7,212 bases of DNA from Pseudorhodoplanes sp. (GTDB lineage: Bacteria > Pseudomonadota > Alphaproteobacteria > Rhizobiales > Xanthobacteraceae). Under the pieces are notes generated by a model. That model searched no databases. It was not told where the DNA came from and was given only the letters and a program-made list of their open reading frames with translations. The DNA lies in the NCBI GenBank assembly GCA_008933495.1, contig WBUW01000146.1, positions 1 through 7,212 on the forward strand, written 5' to 3'. Below, piece after piece: positions 6,516-7,212 of this stretch (positions are counted from its first letter, which is position 1; the number at the start of each line of letters is the position of its first letter). The position numbers and the translations under genes are program-made.

Positions 6516-6926
6516 TCAATGGTGCAGGCTCGTGTCGCCGATTGCGGCAAATATCTTGACGTCAATGCCGATGGCGCCCACGAGCCATATCTTGAGCGTC
6601 TCCGGCAGGCGCTCGGCAGGCTGGTAGATGCCGTCCTCATAGCCATCCATGATCTCCCGCACCTGGTCGAGAAGGCGGTGATGGATGTCCCGTCGCTCCT
6701 GCAGGTCAGGCAGGTTCTCGTCCTGCATGAGCTTCTTTTCGAGCGCGAAGTGCCCCTCGGCGAAAGCATAGAAGTCGGCAAGTTCGTCACTGATCGTGCA
6801 TTGCTCCGCGCTTTGCTCGATCAGATCATGGATCTCGTTGAGCATTTCGATCAATCGCCGGTGATCATAGTCGATCGAGGCAATGCCGGTATGAAAGGTA
6901 GAATTCCAATCGAGGTAGTTCATCAT
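6516..6926 (-). CDS. Bacteriohemerythrin-like protein with an incomplete diiron ligand set
   Basis: The 136-aa, single-domain, soluble protein has the usual length and order of prokaryotic hemerythrins, which bind O2 (or sense or carry it) at a non-haem diiron centre. Visible motifs: YLDWNSTFHTGIASIDYDH (His22), EGHFALEKKLM (His59, Glu63), ERRDIHHRLLDQV (His82) and WLVGAIGID (Asp122). Compared with the canonical set (His, His, Glu, His, His, His, Asp), the first His of the H-x3-H pair is Arg78, and the C-terminal 'WLVGH....D' histidine is absent: inserting one His codon between Gly117 and Ala118 would restore the usual His-to-Asp spacing. The site may therefore hold one metal or none. Two adjacent ATGs (6926 and 6923) follow AGGGAG; the second is better spaced (7 nt). 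It stands 277 nt ahead of the regulator and has its own promoter, so it is probably a separate transcript. A role in oxygen or NO handling next to this respiratory cluster is inference. Confidence 0.9.
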   Translation of the reverse strand: MMNYLDWNSTFHTGIASIDYDHRRLIEMLNEIHDLIEQSAEQCTISDELADFYAFAEGHFALEKKLMQDENLPDLQERRDIHHRLLDQVREIMDGYEDGIYQPAERLPETLKIWLVGAIGIDVKIFAAIGDTSLHH

Positions 6927-6989
6927 TCATCTCCCTCGGTGTTGGAAGGTCTGCTAGGCAGTGATCGGAACTACGCTCCTCATCGTTGA

Positions 6990-7018
6990 AATATCGGTTT
7001 TTCGACAGATACTGTCAA
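6990..7018 (-). promoter_or_regulatory. Sigma-70-type promoter of the hemerythrin gene
   Basis: The minus strand has a perfect TTGACA (7013-7018), a 17-nt spacer and GATATT (6990-6995; four of six). Transcription would start near 6983, leaving a leader of about 57 nt. A dyad GACAG-TAT-CTGTC (7004-7016) overlaps the -35 element and could be an operator for a repressor or activator; it does not match the FNR/Dnr TTGAT-N4-ATCAA form. Confidence 0.6.
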
Positions 7019-7040
7019 TCAGCGCCCGAAATCGGCCTTT

Positions 7041-7062
7041 GCCCGGCGTGCGTTGACCGGGC
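7041..7062. repeat. GC-rich inverted repeat upstream of the hemerythrin promoter
   Basis: gcccgg (7041-7046) pairs with ccgggc (7057-7062) around a 10-nt loop, with a further tcggc/gccga pairing outside (7032-7036 and 7063-7067). No T-run follows, so it is a poor intrinsic terminator; it may be part of the repeat-rich intergenic block or a remnant. Confidence 0.35.
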
Positions 7063-7120
7063 GCCGAAGGCGAGCGCTTGGTGTCCCGAAGCGGGATGAG
7101 CTTTCTTCGCATCGCAATAG

Positions 7121-7156
7121 CTCTTTGTTTGAGCATGATCTTTTCCGAAAATCGCG
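7121..7156. repeat. Rhizobiales-type palindromic intergenic repeat, copy 1
   Basis: 36 bp, identical to the copy at 7177-7212 except for two bases (t/c at 7129, t/c at 7152). The 'gagcatgatcttttccgaaaa' core is a dispersed element I know from many Bradyrhizobium-related genomes. Its gagcatgatc (7131-7140) and ccgaaa (7145-7150) pair with gatcatgctc (7170-7179) and tttcgg (7164-7169), giving a long hairpin with a tttt bulge. Confidence 0.75.
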
Positions 7157-7176
7157 GCGCACCTTTCGGGATCATG

Positions 7177-7212
7177 CTCTTTGTCTGAGCATGATCTTTT
7201 CCGAAAACCGCG
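7177..7212. repeat. Rhizobiales-type palindromic intergenic repeat, copy 2 (at window edge)
   Basis: Second copy, starting 56 bp after the first and reaching the end of the window, so the element or array may continue. Its first three bases are also the tail of the hairpin formed by copy 1. The whole 7019-7212 stretch shows no convincing gene. Confidence 0.75.

Noticed and set aside
6357..6989. 210-aa plus-strand open frame
   Set aside because: Most of it is antisense to the clearly real hemerythrin gene; its first ~50 codons have no ribosome binding site and no recognisable motif.
6954..7175. 73-aa minus-strand open frame ahead of the hemerythrin gene
   Set aside because: It is a translation of the dispersed intergenic repeat (KIMLKQRAIAMRRKLIPLRD type), lacks a ribosome binding site and covers the hemerythrin promoter.

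Overview
The window looks like a piece of a GC-rich alphaproteobacterial chromosome, most likely Rhizobiales/Hyphomicrobiales. The best clue is the right edge (about 7121-7212). It carries two near-identical copies of the 'gagcatgatcttttccgaaaa' type palindromic intergenic repeat that I know from Bradyrhizobium/Rhodopseudomonas-like genomes. No rRNA, tRNA, CRISPR array or transposase was seen.

All six complete genes and the one partial gene lie on the minus strand, so transcription runs from right to left. From the right: (1) a repeat-rich intergenic region; (2) a bacteriohemerythrin-like protein (6516-6926) behind a good sigma-70-type promoter; (3) a PAS + winged-helix + BTAD (SARP/AfsR-like) transcriptional activator (5051-6238); (4) a regulatory gap with two perfect 9-bp direct repeats at 11-bp period and a perfect hairpin; (5) a tight five-gene run: a 91-aa soluble small protein, a CydA-like (cytochrome bd-type subunit I) multi-pass membrane protein, a membrane-anchored diheme cytochrome c, a three-helix membrane monoheme cytochrome c, and a Tat-exported molybdopterin oxidoreductase of the type II DMSO reductase family. 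The last gene runs off the left edge with about 395 residues visible.

The visible part of the molybdoenzyme resembles the periplasmic nitrite oxidoreductase (NxrA)-like branch. It has a Tat signal, a C-x3-D-x3-C ... C cluster motif with Asp at one Cys position, and a 'GKN.IENKMPEAHW...PEYNPTA..ADYW' block. The operon can be read as a periplasmic respiratory module: a molybdoenzyme oxidises (or reduces) a small inorganic substrate, two c-type cytochromes carry the electrons, and a CydA-like protein without a visible quinol-site GRQPW motif or a CydB partner may act as electron acceptor or oxidase. Nitrite as substrate is an inference from sequence memory. The beta (Fe-S) subunit would be expected beyond the left edge.

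Points most worth a second look are the CydA-like/cytochrome c/NxrA-like gene combination in an apparent alphaproteobacterium; a PAS-SARP regulator next to an 11-bp-period direct repeat, the spacing SARP proteins are known to read; a hemerythrin that has lost two of the three histidines of one iron site, one by what looks like an exact codon deletion; and a small first-in-operon protein with a WRGHVQHVQSG motif.
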